Shown here one piece after another: positions 1-8,625 of a stretch of 64,000 nucleotides of DNA (position 1 is the first letter of the stretch; the number at the start of each line of letters is the position of its first letter). The stretch is from Prado023 sp963788325 (GTDB taxonomy: Bacteria; Actinomycetota; Actinomycetes; S36-B12; CAIYMF01), in contig CAWBGJ010000009.1 in assembly GCA_963788325.1 (NCBI GenBank), positions 472,849 to 536,848 on the forward strand, in the 5' to 3' direction. The notes beneath the pieces are model-generated. The model was not told the origin of the DNA. It did not search any database and worked only from the letters and a program-made list of their open reading frames with translations. The translations under genes were made by a program, and so were the position numbers.

Positions 1-407
1 AGGAGCGCAACGGCGCCGCCGGGGGTGACCGACCAGGTCAGGGCGACCAGGGCCGCCGTGAGCAGGGCCGCGCCCGACAGTGCGACCGCCGAGGCCGTCA
101 ACGCGTGCGGGACGTAGAAGAGGTAGGCCCACGCCAGCGCACACGCGACGCTGACCGCCGCGATGCCCAGCCAGGCGGATACGGCTGCGGCAGTGCCCCG
201 CTGCGCCACCACCACCCCGACCACGGCCAGGGCGAGGAAGTTGTACGGCCAGATGAGTCCGAACACGATGTCCGGCGGCTGCCAGCTCGGCTTCTCCAGG
301 CTGGCGTACCAACCGGGGTTGGTCGACACCCAGAAACCGGAGCCAGCGGCATAGACCACGACGAGCAGCACCGCGGCGACACTCGCCACGGTCCGCCAGG
401 TCGTCAT
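1..407 (-). CDS. TspO/MBR family membrane protein (3' end outside window)
   Basis: This is the N-terminal 135 residues of a TspO/MBR (tryptophan-rich sensory protein) homologue; the frame is open to the window edge. After a first hydrophobic helix comes NPGWYASLEKPSWQPP, then FGLIWPYNF, which matches the family signature of a Trp/Pro-rich loop before helix 2. Further hydrophobic segments follow. Family members are about 150-160 residues with five transmembrane helices and bind porphyrins or related tetrapyrroles. Only the last helix should be missing here. The ATG start is chosen because the first helix begins directly after MTTWRTV. The gene reads away from the neighbouring hsp20 gene with about 200 nt between them. 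The ligand and physiological role cannot be read from the sequence. Confidence 0.8.
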   Translation of the reverse strand, partial: MTTWRTVASVAAVLLVVVYAAGSGFWVSTNPGWYASLEKPSWQPPDIVFGLIWPYNFLALAVVGVVVAQRGTAAAVSAWLGIAAVSVACALAWAYLFYVPHALTASAVALSGAALLTAALVALTWSVTPGGAVAL

Positions 408-559
408 GGCTCAAGGATGGCCCGCACCCGGCGACCGCGCACGGACCAGGTGGCTCGACGTTGAGCTGGACGCCATGCGCGAGTCCAGCCCGAGCCTGCA
501 GGAGTCCTCGGCGATGGAGCAGCCATGCCCTCCGCGCGGGGGCCTCGCAGCATGGCGAA

Positions 560-595
560 GGCGCCGTCCGGGGACTCCCATCCCGGGACGGCGCC
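560..595 (-). terminator. hairpin downstream of hsp20
   Basis: A 10-bp perfect inverted repeat (GGCGCCGTCC / GGACGGCGCC, arms 560-569 and 586-595, 16-nt loop) begins 13 nt after the hsp20 stop codon. It can be extended by a few pairs across a one-base bulge. There is no T-tract, as is usual for terminators in high-GC actinomycetes, so termination is inferred from position and stem strength. Confidence 0.5.
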
Positions 596-607
596 CTTCG
601 CCACCGG

Positions 608-1075
608 TCAGCTGGCCCTGTTCTCGGCCTGCTCGCCCTCGCCGGTCTGGATCGAGACGGTCGACCCGCCGCCGGACTCGACGGCGATCTTGCGCGGCTT
701 GGCGGCCTCGGCCACCGGCAGCGTCAAGGTCAGCACACCGTCGGTGTAGCTGGCCGTGATGTGCTCCAGGTCGACTGCATTGCCCAGCGTCAGTTGGCGG
801 GCGAACGTGCCGGACACGCGCTCGGCCGCCAGCCATTCGGCGCCCTCGACGCCAGTGGCGCGCTGAGCACGGATGGTCATGACGCGCTCGTCGACAGCCA
901 CGTCGATGGAACCGGGATCGACACCGGGCAGGTCGCACTGGAGCGTCCAGTGCTCACCGTCGCGGTAGAGATCGATGGGCATGGCCCGGAGGGCCTGACC
1001 CGCGTCCACGGCGGTCGAGAGCATGCGCTCAGCCAGCCGGTCGAGGTCACGGAAGGGATCGAAACGGTTTGCCAC
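608..1075 (-). CDS. hsp20: Hsp20/alpha-crystallin small heat-shock protein
   Basis: This is an ATP-independent holdase chaperone of about 155 residues. The N-terminus MANRFDPFRDLDRL is typical of actinobacterial HSP18 proteins. The alpha-crystallin domain (about residues 40-140) includes the closing ASYTDGVLTLTLP strand motif and is followed by a short acidic tail. The GTG at 1075 is preferred over the GTG at 1084, because the AGGAGGTGG Shine-Dalgarno sequence runs directly into the upstream codon but sits at normal spacing from 1075. A CIRCE operator lies about 50 nt upstream of the start, so HrcA repression and heat induction are expected. It is apparently monocistronic, with a hairpin just downstream. 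Confidence 0.9.
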   Translation of the reverse strand: MANRFDPFRDLDRLAERMLSTAVDAGQALRAMPIDLYRDGEHWTLQCDLPGVDPGSIDVAVDERVMTIRAQRATGVEGAEWLAAERVSGTFARQLTLGNAVDLEHITASYTDGVLTLTLPVAEAAKPRKIAVESGGGSTVSIQTGEGEQAENRAS

Positions 1076-1123
1076 CTCAACCACCTCCTCGGGTTCGTCG
1101 TCACAAGGGTGGCAACTCCAAGA

Positions 1124-1150
1124 TTAGCACTCTCCCTAGGAGAGTGCCAG
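1124..1150 (-). promoter_or_regulatory. CIRCE operator (HrcA binding site) of hsp20
   Basis: The element is TTAGCACTC, nine spacer bases, then GAGTGCCAG. It matches the CIRCE consensus TTAGCACTC-N9-GAGTGCTAA at all nine positions of one arm and seven of nine in the other. It lies 49 nt upstream of the chosen hsp20 start, the expected place for HrcA repression. HrcA itself is not in the window. Confidence 0.85.
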
Positions 1151-1292
1151 CCTCGTGGGGCCGTCCGGCGAGGTCCTCGGTCAGCACCGCGAGCGAGGTC
1201 CACCCCGACGAACTCGACCTCCATAACCTCAGGGAGTCGCTCGGCTGGCCGTCACCGCGCAGGTGCTCGGTCGATGAGGGGCCTGCTCGACG

Positions 1293-1718
1293 TCACCGGG
1301 TCCCCTGCTGCTCGACCAGGTCGTCGGTCAGGACCAGGGTCGGCGCGGCTGCGTCCTCATCCGCCGCGTCTGCCGCACCCGCATCAGCCGCGACCGCGTC
1401 CAGCGCAGCCGCATCCAGCGCGCCCGCATCCACCTGCACCTGTGGGTCACCTGCGGGCTCGTCCTGATCGCTCCCGCCCGACACGGTGTCCTTCACCGAC
1501 TCGGCCGCCTTCGCGGCTGCGTCGCTGACCTTGTGCCCTACGACGGGGGCCTTCTCCGCGGCGAAGTCCTTCGCCTGCGCGGCCTTCTCCCGCACGAGTG
1601 GGCTGTCGATGAAGTCCTGGGAGCGTCGCTTGATCTGGTCATAGCGCGCCCGGCCCGCTCGCGAGCCCAGTACATAGCCGCCGACGAATCCGCCGACGAA
1701 CGCGATCCTGCTCTTCAT
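1293..1718 (-). CDS. small YtxH-like membrane-anchored protein
   Basis: This is a protein of about 141 residues. It has a glycine-rich N-terminal hydrophobic segment (IAFVGGFVGGYVLGSRAGR, residues 4-22) followed by RARYDQIKRRSQDF. That order of helix and basic segment is seen in YtxH-like and similar actinobacterial proteins. Residues 40-90 are Ala/Lys/Glu-rich and likely helical. The tail is a low-complexity run of Ala and Asp. The ATG at 1718 is preferred because GGAG lies 6 nt upstream and the hydrophobic segment starts at once; a longer frame to 1790 adds an unconvincing Arg/Pro-rich extension. Function is unknown, and an envelope or stress role is only a guess from the hsp20 neighbour. 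Confidence 0.65.
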   Translation of the reverse strand: MKSRIAFVGGFVGGYVLGSRAGRARYDQIKRRSQDFIDSPLVREKAAQAKDFAAEKAPVVGHKVSDAAAKAAESVKDTVSGGSDQDEPAGDPQVQVDAGALDAAALDAVAADAGAADAADEDAAAPTLVLTDDLVEQQGTR

Positions 1719-1833
1719 GGTTGCTCCGATCCTTCGGTGCATGAGGTGTCTGTTGCTCGATGCACCTCTACCCCCGGCAGCAGGCGGCATACCGCAAACC
1801 GCCCCGGGGCCACCTCCGCTGGGCCCGCGACTC

Positions 1834-3606
1834 CTACGGCCAGAGCACCGGGACCAGCCACACGGTCAGCACGACCACGACCAGTGATAGCGGGAGGCCC
1901 AGCCGCCAGTAGTCGGTGAACCGGTAGCCGCCGGGGCCGTAGACCATCGTGTTGGTCTGGTAGCCGATGGGGGTCAGGAAGGAGGCAGAGGCAGCCACCG
2001 CGATCGCGATGGCCACGCCCACCGGGTTCAGCCCGGTGCCCGCGGCCAGGGACAGGCCGATCGGGAACATCAGCAGGGCGGCGGCGTTGTTGGTGATCAT
2101 CTCGGTGAGGATCATCGTGGCGAGCACGATGCCCAGCAGGGCCCCACGCGCTCCCCAGCCGTCGAACACCGAGGTCACCGCGGCGGCCGCCTGCTCGGCC
2201 AGGCCGGAGGTCTCCATGGCTGCGGCGAGGCCGAAGGCGGCGGCGATGATGACGATCACGTCGAGGTCCACGGCACGACGCGCCTCCGTGACGCTCAGGA
2301 CTCCCAGCGCAACCATCAGCAGCGCGCCGACCAGCGCACCGACCAGGATCGGCACGACCTCGAAGGTCGCCAGCACGATGATGCCGGCGAGCACCGATAC
2401 CGCCAGGCCGGCCTTGGCCCCGGACACCGGCGGGCTGGGCGCCCCATCCATCGCGGCGATCAGCAGGAAGTCGTCGCGGTCGCCCCAGCGCTTCTTGAAG
2501 CCCGGGTCCGAGAGCAGGATCAGGGTGTCACCCAGGCGCAGCGGCACCTGGCCGAGTTGGGCCTCCACCAGCCCACCGTCGCGGTGAATCGCAACCACGG
2601 CGGCCTGGTACTCGTTGCGGAACCCGGCCTCCTTGAGCGTGCGGCCCACCAGCGCGGACTTTGTGCCGATGACCGCCTCGTAGTAGCGCACCGACGGGTC
2701 GGTGAGGGCCTCGATGTGCTCGGACTGCGCGGACTCCAGGCCGCGATGGCTGTGCAGGTCGACGACCTTGCGGGCCTGTCCGGCGAACCGCAGCCGGTTG
2801 CCCCCGCGCAGCACCGTCTCAGGCCGGACCGGGGCGATCACGGTGTCCCCGCGATCGACCGAGGTCAGGAACACGCCCTGCAGGTCGCGCAGGCCGGCCT
2901 GCTCCACCGTCTGCCCGTCCACAGGTCCGCCTGGCTGCACGGTGACCTCGAGGTAGAAGTCCCGCGCCTGGTCGGCAAGCTCCTGGGCCACCGACCGCCG
3001 GGCGGGCAGCACGCTGGCCGACAGCGCGACCATCACCGCGATCCCGATCACGGCGATCGGCAGGCCGATCCGGCCGATCTCGAAGAAGCCCAGCGGCCCG
3101 AGGCCGGCGTCCTCCATGAGCCCGGAGACGACCAGGTTGGTCGACGTGCCGATCACGCTGAGCAGACCGCCGAGCACGACGGCGAACGACAGCGGCATCA
3201 GCAGCTTGGACACCGAGACCTTGTGGCGTTCAGCCCAGGTCTGCACCTCGGGGATGAGCATCGCCGCGATGGGCGTGTTGTTCAGGAAGCCCGACGCCGC
3301 CGCCGCCGGCACCGACAGCCGCGCCAAGGGCATCCGGACCCCGGTGCTGCGACCCAGCGCCCCGTGCAGGGCGGGGGTCAGCGCCCCGGTCCGCTGCACG
3401 CCTGCGGCCACGACGTAGAGCGCCGCCACGGTCAGGGGAGCGGGGTTGGAGAACCCGGCCAGCGACTGCTCGGTGTCGATCACGCCGACGGCCAGAAGCG
3501 CGATGTTGCCCCCGAACACCGCGACGGCTGCCGAGGTCCGGCCGCGGATGAGCAGGGCCAGCACGCCCACAAGAACTGCGAGGGTGAACCAGGCCTGCCA
3601 CGTCAT
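1834..3606 (-). CDS. SLC13/DASS-type permease with TrkA-C domains
   Basis: This is an integral membrane protein of about 590 residues in the citrate-transporter/SLC13 superfamily. The N-terminal membrane half contains SGFLNNTPIAAMLIPEV and IGTSTNLVVSG. The C-terminal half contains EMITNNAAALLMFPIG and LTPIGYQTNTMVYGPGGYRF. These paired N-N-[AT] and G-T/Q-T-N hairpin motifs coordinate sodium and carboxylate or anion in the family. Between the halves (about residues 200-370) are two soluble RCK_C (TrkA-C) domains, as in sulfate- or dicarboxylate-type bacterial members. The start is placed at MTWQAWFTL, where the first helix begins; a GTG 13 codons upstream is possible. No partner genes indicate the substrate. 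Confidence 0.85.
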   Translation of the reverse strand: MTWQAWFTLAVLVGVLALLIRGRTSAAVAVFGGNIALLAVGVIDTEQSLAGFSNPAPLTVAALYVVAAGVQRTGALTPALHGALGRSTGVRMPLARLSVPAAAASGFLNNTPIAAMLIPEVQTWAERHKVSVSKLLMPLSFAVVLGGLLSVIGTSTNLVVSGLMEDAGLGPLGFFEIGRIGLPIAVIGIAVMVALSASVLPARRSVAQELADQARDFYLEVTVQPGGPVDGQTVEQAGLRDLQGVFLTSVDRGDTVIAPVRPETVLRGGNRLRFAGQARKVVDLHSHRGLESAQSEHIEALTDPSVRYYEAVIGTKSALVGRTLKEAGFRNEYQAAVVAIHRDGGLVEAQLGQVPLRLGDTLILLSDPGFKKRWGDRDDFLLIAAMDGAPSPPVSGAKAGLAVSVLAGIIVLATFEVVPILVGALVGALLMVALGVLSVTEARRAVDLDVIVIIAAAFGLAAAMETSGLAEQAAAAVTSVFDGWGARGALLGIVLATMILTEMITNNAAALLMFPIGLSLAAGTGLNPVGVAIAIAVAASASFLTPIGYQTNTMVYGPGGYRFTDYWRLGLPLSLVVVVLTVWLVPVLWP

Positions 3607-3708
3607 GGGGGCAAGGGTGGCACAGTCGCTGGCCGGCGATTCCACGACGCGACCGGCTGTCTCGTGGAACTGCCCGACTCCCGGTCTCCGGTGCTCAGCG
3701 CCGGGAGG

Positions 3709-4755
3709 TCAGCTGAGACTCCGGTGATCCCAGCCCAACCACGGCCAACCAGGGGGCCATCCGGGCTTGCGGAACTTCGGGGTCGCGGTGGCCGTCGCGG
3801 AGTTCCCGGCGTCGTCGGTGCAGGTCACCGTCAGCTCGAACGACGGCGCGTAGAACCAGTGGATGCCGGTGCGGCGGTCGGTCGTCTCCTTGGTGCGACC
3901 GGGCTTCACGATCAAGGCCACGAGGTCACCGTCTGCCACCTCGACCCCGTTGAGGTCCGCCTCGCTGCGGCAGTCGCGGGTCACGTTGTCGGTGCAGTCG
4001 ACCTGGACCCGGAACCAGCCCGCCTTGGTGCCCACCCAGATCGGCTTGAGCTCAGCGGACGCCACCGGCGGCTCGTTGTCCGCCACGTCGACGAACACCG
4101 CAGTCGTGCTCGCCGGGACCGTGAACTCACCCGACTTCCGGTCGAACGCAGCCGAGCGCACCACCGGATCAGCGGAGGCGGCCTGCACCGGATGCAGTAC
4201 CAGGCCACTGCCCTTCGCCTCGGACGATGTGTAGCTGACTTGCTCGTCCGTGGCGTTGAACAGGACGAGCACGCCGTCCGCGTTCGGGTCCAGGTCACCG
4301 CCGGCCAACCGCTCCGTGCCCTGGTCGGCGATCCCCATCACGATCAGCCCGGGTACCTGGTCCGGGCCCGTGTTGGCGAACTCCAGGCGTTGCTCGATCT
4401 GCTTCTCGGTCCGCAGGCGGAACAGCCTCGACGAGTTGCGAATCTTCAACATCTCGGCCATGTGCGTGTTCGCCGCCGCAATGTCCGAGGGTGCCGGCTT
4501 CAGCGCGGCGTCGGCCAGCAGCGGCCGCATCAGCGGCCAGTTGTCCGCGTTGTCCGCCGCCGGCGGCAGCCGACTGCCCCACGCACTGGTCTGGCCGGTG
4601 AAGTCGAGCCGGTTGAACCAGTCGCCGGAGTCGTAGCTGTTGCGGTCCAGGGACTTCGAGCGCAGCAGGTCCGCGCCGGCGTGCAAGAACGGGATCCCCT
4701 GCGCCAGGACGGTGAAGTCCGCCCCGAGGTTCTGCGCCCGGACCCGGTCGGCCAT
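3709..4755 (-). CDS. intact 3' part of the pullulanase: end of GH13 barrel and C-terminal domains
   Basis: This 348-residue uninterrupted frame forms the C-terminus of the large enzyme. It includes the end of the pullulanase barrel (GIPFLHAGADLLRSKS, SYDSGDWFNRLDF), a beta-rich pullulanase C-terminal domain (GVLVLFNATDEQVSY, VPASTTAVFVDV) and a final extracellular domain with two Cys pairs (VQVDCTDNVTRDC, LTVTCTDDAGNS). The tail is Trp/Gly/Pro-rich (KPGWPPGWPWLGW). The Met at 4755 is internal. The frame upstream breaks near 4790, just after the EAHDNETLFD motif. Confidence 0.75.
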   Translation of the reverse strand: MADRVRAQNLGADFTVLAQGIPFLHAGADLLRSKSLDRNSYDSGDWFNRLDFTGQTSAWGSRLPPAADNADNWPLMRPLLADAALKPAPSDIAAANTHMAEMLKIRNSSRLFRLRTEKQIEQRLEFANTGPDQVPGLIVMGIADQGTERLAGGDLDPNADGVLVLFNATDEQVSYTSSEAKGSGLVLHPVQAASADPVVRSAAFDRKSGEFTVPASTTAVFVDVADNEPPVASAELKPIWVGTKAGWFRVQVDCTDNVTRDCRSEADLNGVEVADGDLVALIVKPGRTKETTDRRTGIHWFYAPSFELTVTCTDDAGNSATATATPKFRKPGWPPGWPWLGWDHRSLS

Positions 4756-6900
4756 CGACGTGACCAGCGGGTGCTTGTAGGCTGGAGATGTCGAACAGCG
4801 TCTCGTTGTCGTGCGCCTCGACGTAGACGATGTTCTCCTGCGGGTCGGCGGTGTAGCCGGTCGGCGCGCCGTTGTAGTCGACCTGGACGCCGGTCACGCG
4901 TGTCGCCGATGCGGTCGACGAACTCGTAGTCCGCCAGGTTGCCCGGCCAGGCCGACCCGGATCTGGTCGGCCGAGAGCAGCAGCTCGGACTTCTGGTCGG
5001 CCGCCGATCGCCGCTGGCGTGGCCGTCTCGTTGGGGTCGTAACCAGAGGCCGTTGATGAAGCCCTGGTTGGTGACCAGCGCGTGCCGCCGTCGAACGGTC
5101 CGCCGCCGCGCACCGCGTCGCGCAGCCGGTCGTTGAAGGTGCCGATCCCGGTGCCGGCCATGTTGCGCCTGCGTGGCCTGGACGAAGCGGGCGTTGTCGG
5201 CGACCTCGCCGAAGTTCCAGCCCTCGCCGTAGAGGTAGATCGACGTGCCGTCGACACCGTCGCTGGCCAGGGTCAGCGCGTCCAGCGCGGCGCGCACGTC
5301 GAGCATGTTCTGCTTGCGAGTGGTGGCCCATCAGGTCGAACCGGAAGCCGTCGACCTTGTAGTCCTTGGCCCAGGTGACGACGGAGTCGATCATCAGCTT
5401 GCCCATCATGGCGTGCTCGGTGGCGGTGTTGGAGCAGCACGTGGAGGTCTCCACCGACGCCGTCACGTCGTTGAGCCGCTGGTAGTAGCCGGGCACGATC
5501 CGGTCGAGCACCGACTTCGGGTCCTGGCCGGCGGCGGTGGTGTGGTTGTAGACCACGTCCATCACCACCCGCAGCCCGGTCGCCGTTCAGCGCCTGCGAC
5601 CATCTCGCGGAACTCGCACGATGCGCGCGTGCCCCTGCGGGTCGGTGGCGTAGCTGCCTTCGGGGACGGTGTAGTGGCAGGGGTCGTAGCCCCAGTTGAA
5701 GCCGTCCTGTCCGGCGGTGGCCGACACCGCCGCCTGCTGCTGCTCGCAGTCGCCGGCAGGTCGCTGAGAGCACCGCCGGGTCCGGTGACTGCCAGGCTGC
5801 TCTGTCCTCGTTGATCGTGGCGATGTCGAACACCGGCAGCAGGTGCACGTGCGGACAGCCCGGCGTCGGCCAGGGCCTTCGAGGTGGTCATGCCGTTCGT
5901 GCCGTCCAGGGCGAAGGCCTCGAACGTACCGCGCAGCGCGGCCGGGCACCGTACGGGTCGTTGGCGGAGAAGTCGCGCACGTGCAGTTCGTAGACGGAGA
6001 TGTCCTCCGGCGTCTCCAGCTTCGGCTTGGCCAAGCGTGTCCCAGCCGTGGGCTCCAGCTTCTGCGCGGAGAGGTCCACGACCTGGCTGCGTGGGACGTT
6101 GGTGGACAGCGACAGCGAGTACGGGTCGGTGACCAGGTTGGTCGACAACCTCCTGGACCCCCGGAGCCCAGACGGTGACCTCGTACAGGTAGTAACGACC
6201 TTCCAGCTTGCGGCCGGAGACCGACCAGACGCCCGTGGCGTCGTCGCGGGCCATGTCCAGGGTGGTGCTGGGGGTCGCCGCCGTGGCCGTGTCGAACACC
6301 TGCAGCTGCACCTGCTGGGCGGTCGGCGCCCACAGGCGCAGGGTCGGTGTCGCGCTCCCACGGTCGGCCCGAGATCGACGTCCTTGGGCGTCGTCGGCGT
6401 ACAGGTCGTCGAGGACGCCGGGGAGCTGCACCGAGGTCGCCCGGCGCAGCGTGCCGTCGGCGGCCTTCTCCACCGCCACGACCTGGCCGCGCAGGGCGTC
6501 GGGGACCTGGGCCAAGTCGCTGCTGCGGACCTTGAAGACCTGGTAGGCCGACAGGTGCGGCCACTTCTCCCGGAGCTCGGTGGTCATGCCCTGCGGATCG
6601 TAGGACAGCCGGATGGTCCGGCCGCCATCGACGCCCGACGTGCCGGCCGTGATCCCGCCGATCCTGCTCCAGCGCAGCGAGTAGGACGGATGAGTCCGGG
6701 GACTCGGCCTTCCACAGGCGACCGTGTCACGGGCCACCCACTGGGCCGCCGCCTTGGTCAGGTCGGCATCCACCCCGCGACCGACGATCGGGCGCAGCCA
6801 CTGGATCTGGTCTGTCCGGTTCTCCTGCCCGGAGAGCATACCAGGCCTCGTTGCCGTACACCTGCAGGTCCAGGGACTGGTCGCCATGGGATCCTTGGCG

Positions 6901-7810
6901 TCACCCCGGTGGATGATGAAGTTCAGCCGCGGTTGCGTCAGCGACCAGGGGCACCTCGAACACGGGCCCGAAGGAGTCCATCCGCACCGGCTTCAGGGGC
7001 GCGGCCCATTCTGTCTCCGTCGCGGCACCTGTCCAGAGATGCAGACCCCAGAAGTCGTTGTAGTCCGACGAGTCGTAGTCGCCGTAGTCGCCGTCGGGGC
7101 GGTGGTAGTGCATGACGACCTTGTTCTGCGCCGCGGCCAGGGTCGGGAACTGCGTGGCCACGCCGGCGTTGCGCCAGACAGCGCCGTCGGCTGCGGGGGT
7201 CAGGGACTCGTCGGCCCCGACGTCCTTGGTGTCACCTCTGTGGATGATGAAGTTCACGGCCGCCTGCGGGTCTTCAACGCGACGTCCCAGAAGACACCGA
7301 AGTCGTCGGCGCCCGTGGGCGGCTTGGGGGCGGTCCACTCGGTGCCCTCGCCATCGGCGATCGCGTCGCCCCACAGGTGCAGGCCCCAGAAAGTGGTGTA
7401 GTCGGCCGAAGGAGTGCCGTAGTCACCGTCGTCACGGTGGTAGTGGATCCGGACCAGACCGCGGGCGGCGGCCAGCGACTCGTGTAGGTCGTTCGTCGGC
7501 CTCGTTGATCCAGATCTGCGGGGTGACTGCTGCGGGTTGACGAAGCGGTCACCGTCGATGTCCTTGGAGTCACCGTTGTGGATGATGAAGCCCACGTTGC
7601 TTCCACCCGGCGTGAGCGTGCACCCACGCGAAGCGACCGAAACGTGTCCTCTCCGGTTGGGGGGCCAATCGGGGCTCGGCCCATCGATGCGGTCGCCCTA
7701 GATGTGCAGACCCCAGCAGGCGTGCAGGCCGGGCCGGCCGTCGTAGTCACCGTCGGGCCGGTTGTAGTGGATGATCGGCGTGGTCCGCGCCTGACGCGGT
7801 GGCCGGCGGC
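6901..7810 (-). repeat. three tandem PUD/CBM41 pullulanase-associated modules
   Basis: Three related modules of about 110 codons lie in tandem. Each has the pattern I[IV]HY.RPDGDY, then WGLHLWGD or WGLHLWTG, then a GFIIHNGDSKD or NFIIHRGDTKD strand. Approximate spans are 7600-7800, 7260-7600 and 6910-7260. PUD (CBM41) domains bind alpha-glucans and normally precede the catalytic domain of pullulanases. The first module has TAG where the others have TGG for the Trp of LHLW. Confidence 0.75.
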
Positions 7811-8625
7811 GGCTCGACGACCTCGCCGACTGTCACTGCGATCATGTCGGCATTCAGCTCGCCGGAGCGGGTCTTGACGATGGCGCGCAACTCGACGTCG
7901 GTGCCCTTGGCCAGCCCGGACAGGTCGTAGCACATCGGGTAGGGCGCGTTGTCGTCGGTGCCTGCGACGGTCCAGTCGCCACCGTCGGCGCGCACCGCGA
8001 AGGTCACCTGCGCAGGGGCGTCACCGCCGACGTTCGCGGCCAGGTCGATGTTCCCGGTCACCTCGGAGCCGACCGGCGGCTTGCTCAGGGTGATCCCGGG
8101 GGCTGGGGAGTCCGCGACGGGGGTGTCGGCCTGGTAGACGACCGCGGACAGCGCCGGGACGGTGACTTCGAGCTGGCGGGACGCGTTGGTCGTGCGCGCG
8201 GACAGGCCGTCGGGGAACACCCCGGTGAAGCCCATACCCGGGGAGTACGTCGGGATCGAGGCGGTCTTCTCGGTGGTCGCGTTGTTCAGCGCGACCACGT
8301 ACTCGACGCCCTGCTCCCAGTCCATCCGGGAGAACGCGTAGATGCCGGCCCCGGTAGAGGCATACCGGTGCTGCTGCAGGCCGGTGCCCAGCGCTGGGTG
8401 CGCCTCGGTCAGGGCGGCGAGGCCCGCGATGTGCTGATAGAGCGGGTGGGTCGGGTCGAAGTTGTCGTCGGCGGTGGTGGCGCCGGTGCCGATCAGGTCG
8501 TCGTCGTTGTAGGAGGGGACCTGGGAGCCGAACATGTCCTGCCGGGCGTCCTTGTCACCGCCGTCGCCGATGAATCCCTGCTCGTCGCCGTAGTAGACGA
8601 CCGGGTTGCCGCGCGACAGGTACAT
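7747..8625 (-). CDS. amylase C-terminal region and E-set domain of the amylopullulanase (continuation in another frame)
   Basis: This 292-residue frame continues the amylase domain after the break near 8650. It opens with YLSRGNPVVYYGDEQGF, the usual final part of a GH13 barrel, then an all-beta C-terminal domain (YVVALNNAT, SAVVYQAD). A possible Ig/E-set segment follows (SKPPVGSEVTGNIDLAANV to VGEVVEPPP). It ends where a further frame change near 7795 should lead into the first PUD module (IIHYNRPDGDYDG). The ATG at 8625 is an internal methionine, not a true start. Confidence 0.7.
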   Translation of the reverse strand: MYLSRGNPVVYYGDEQGFIGDGGDKDARQDMFGSQVPSYNDDDLIGTGATTADDNFDPTHPLYQHIAGLAALTEAHPALGTGLQQHRYASTGAGIYAFSRMDWEQGVEYVVALNNATTEKTASIPTYSPGMGFTGVFPDGLSARTTNASRQLEVTVPALSAVVYQADTPVADSPAPGITLSKPPVGSEVTGNIDLAANVGGDAPAQVTFAVRADGGDWTVAGTDDNAPYPMCYDLSGLAKGTDVELRAIVKTRSGELNADMIAVTVGEVVEPPPATASGADHADHPLQPARR

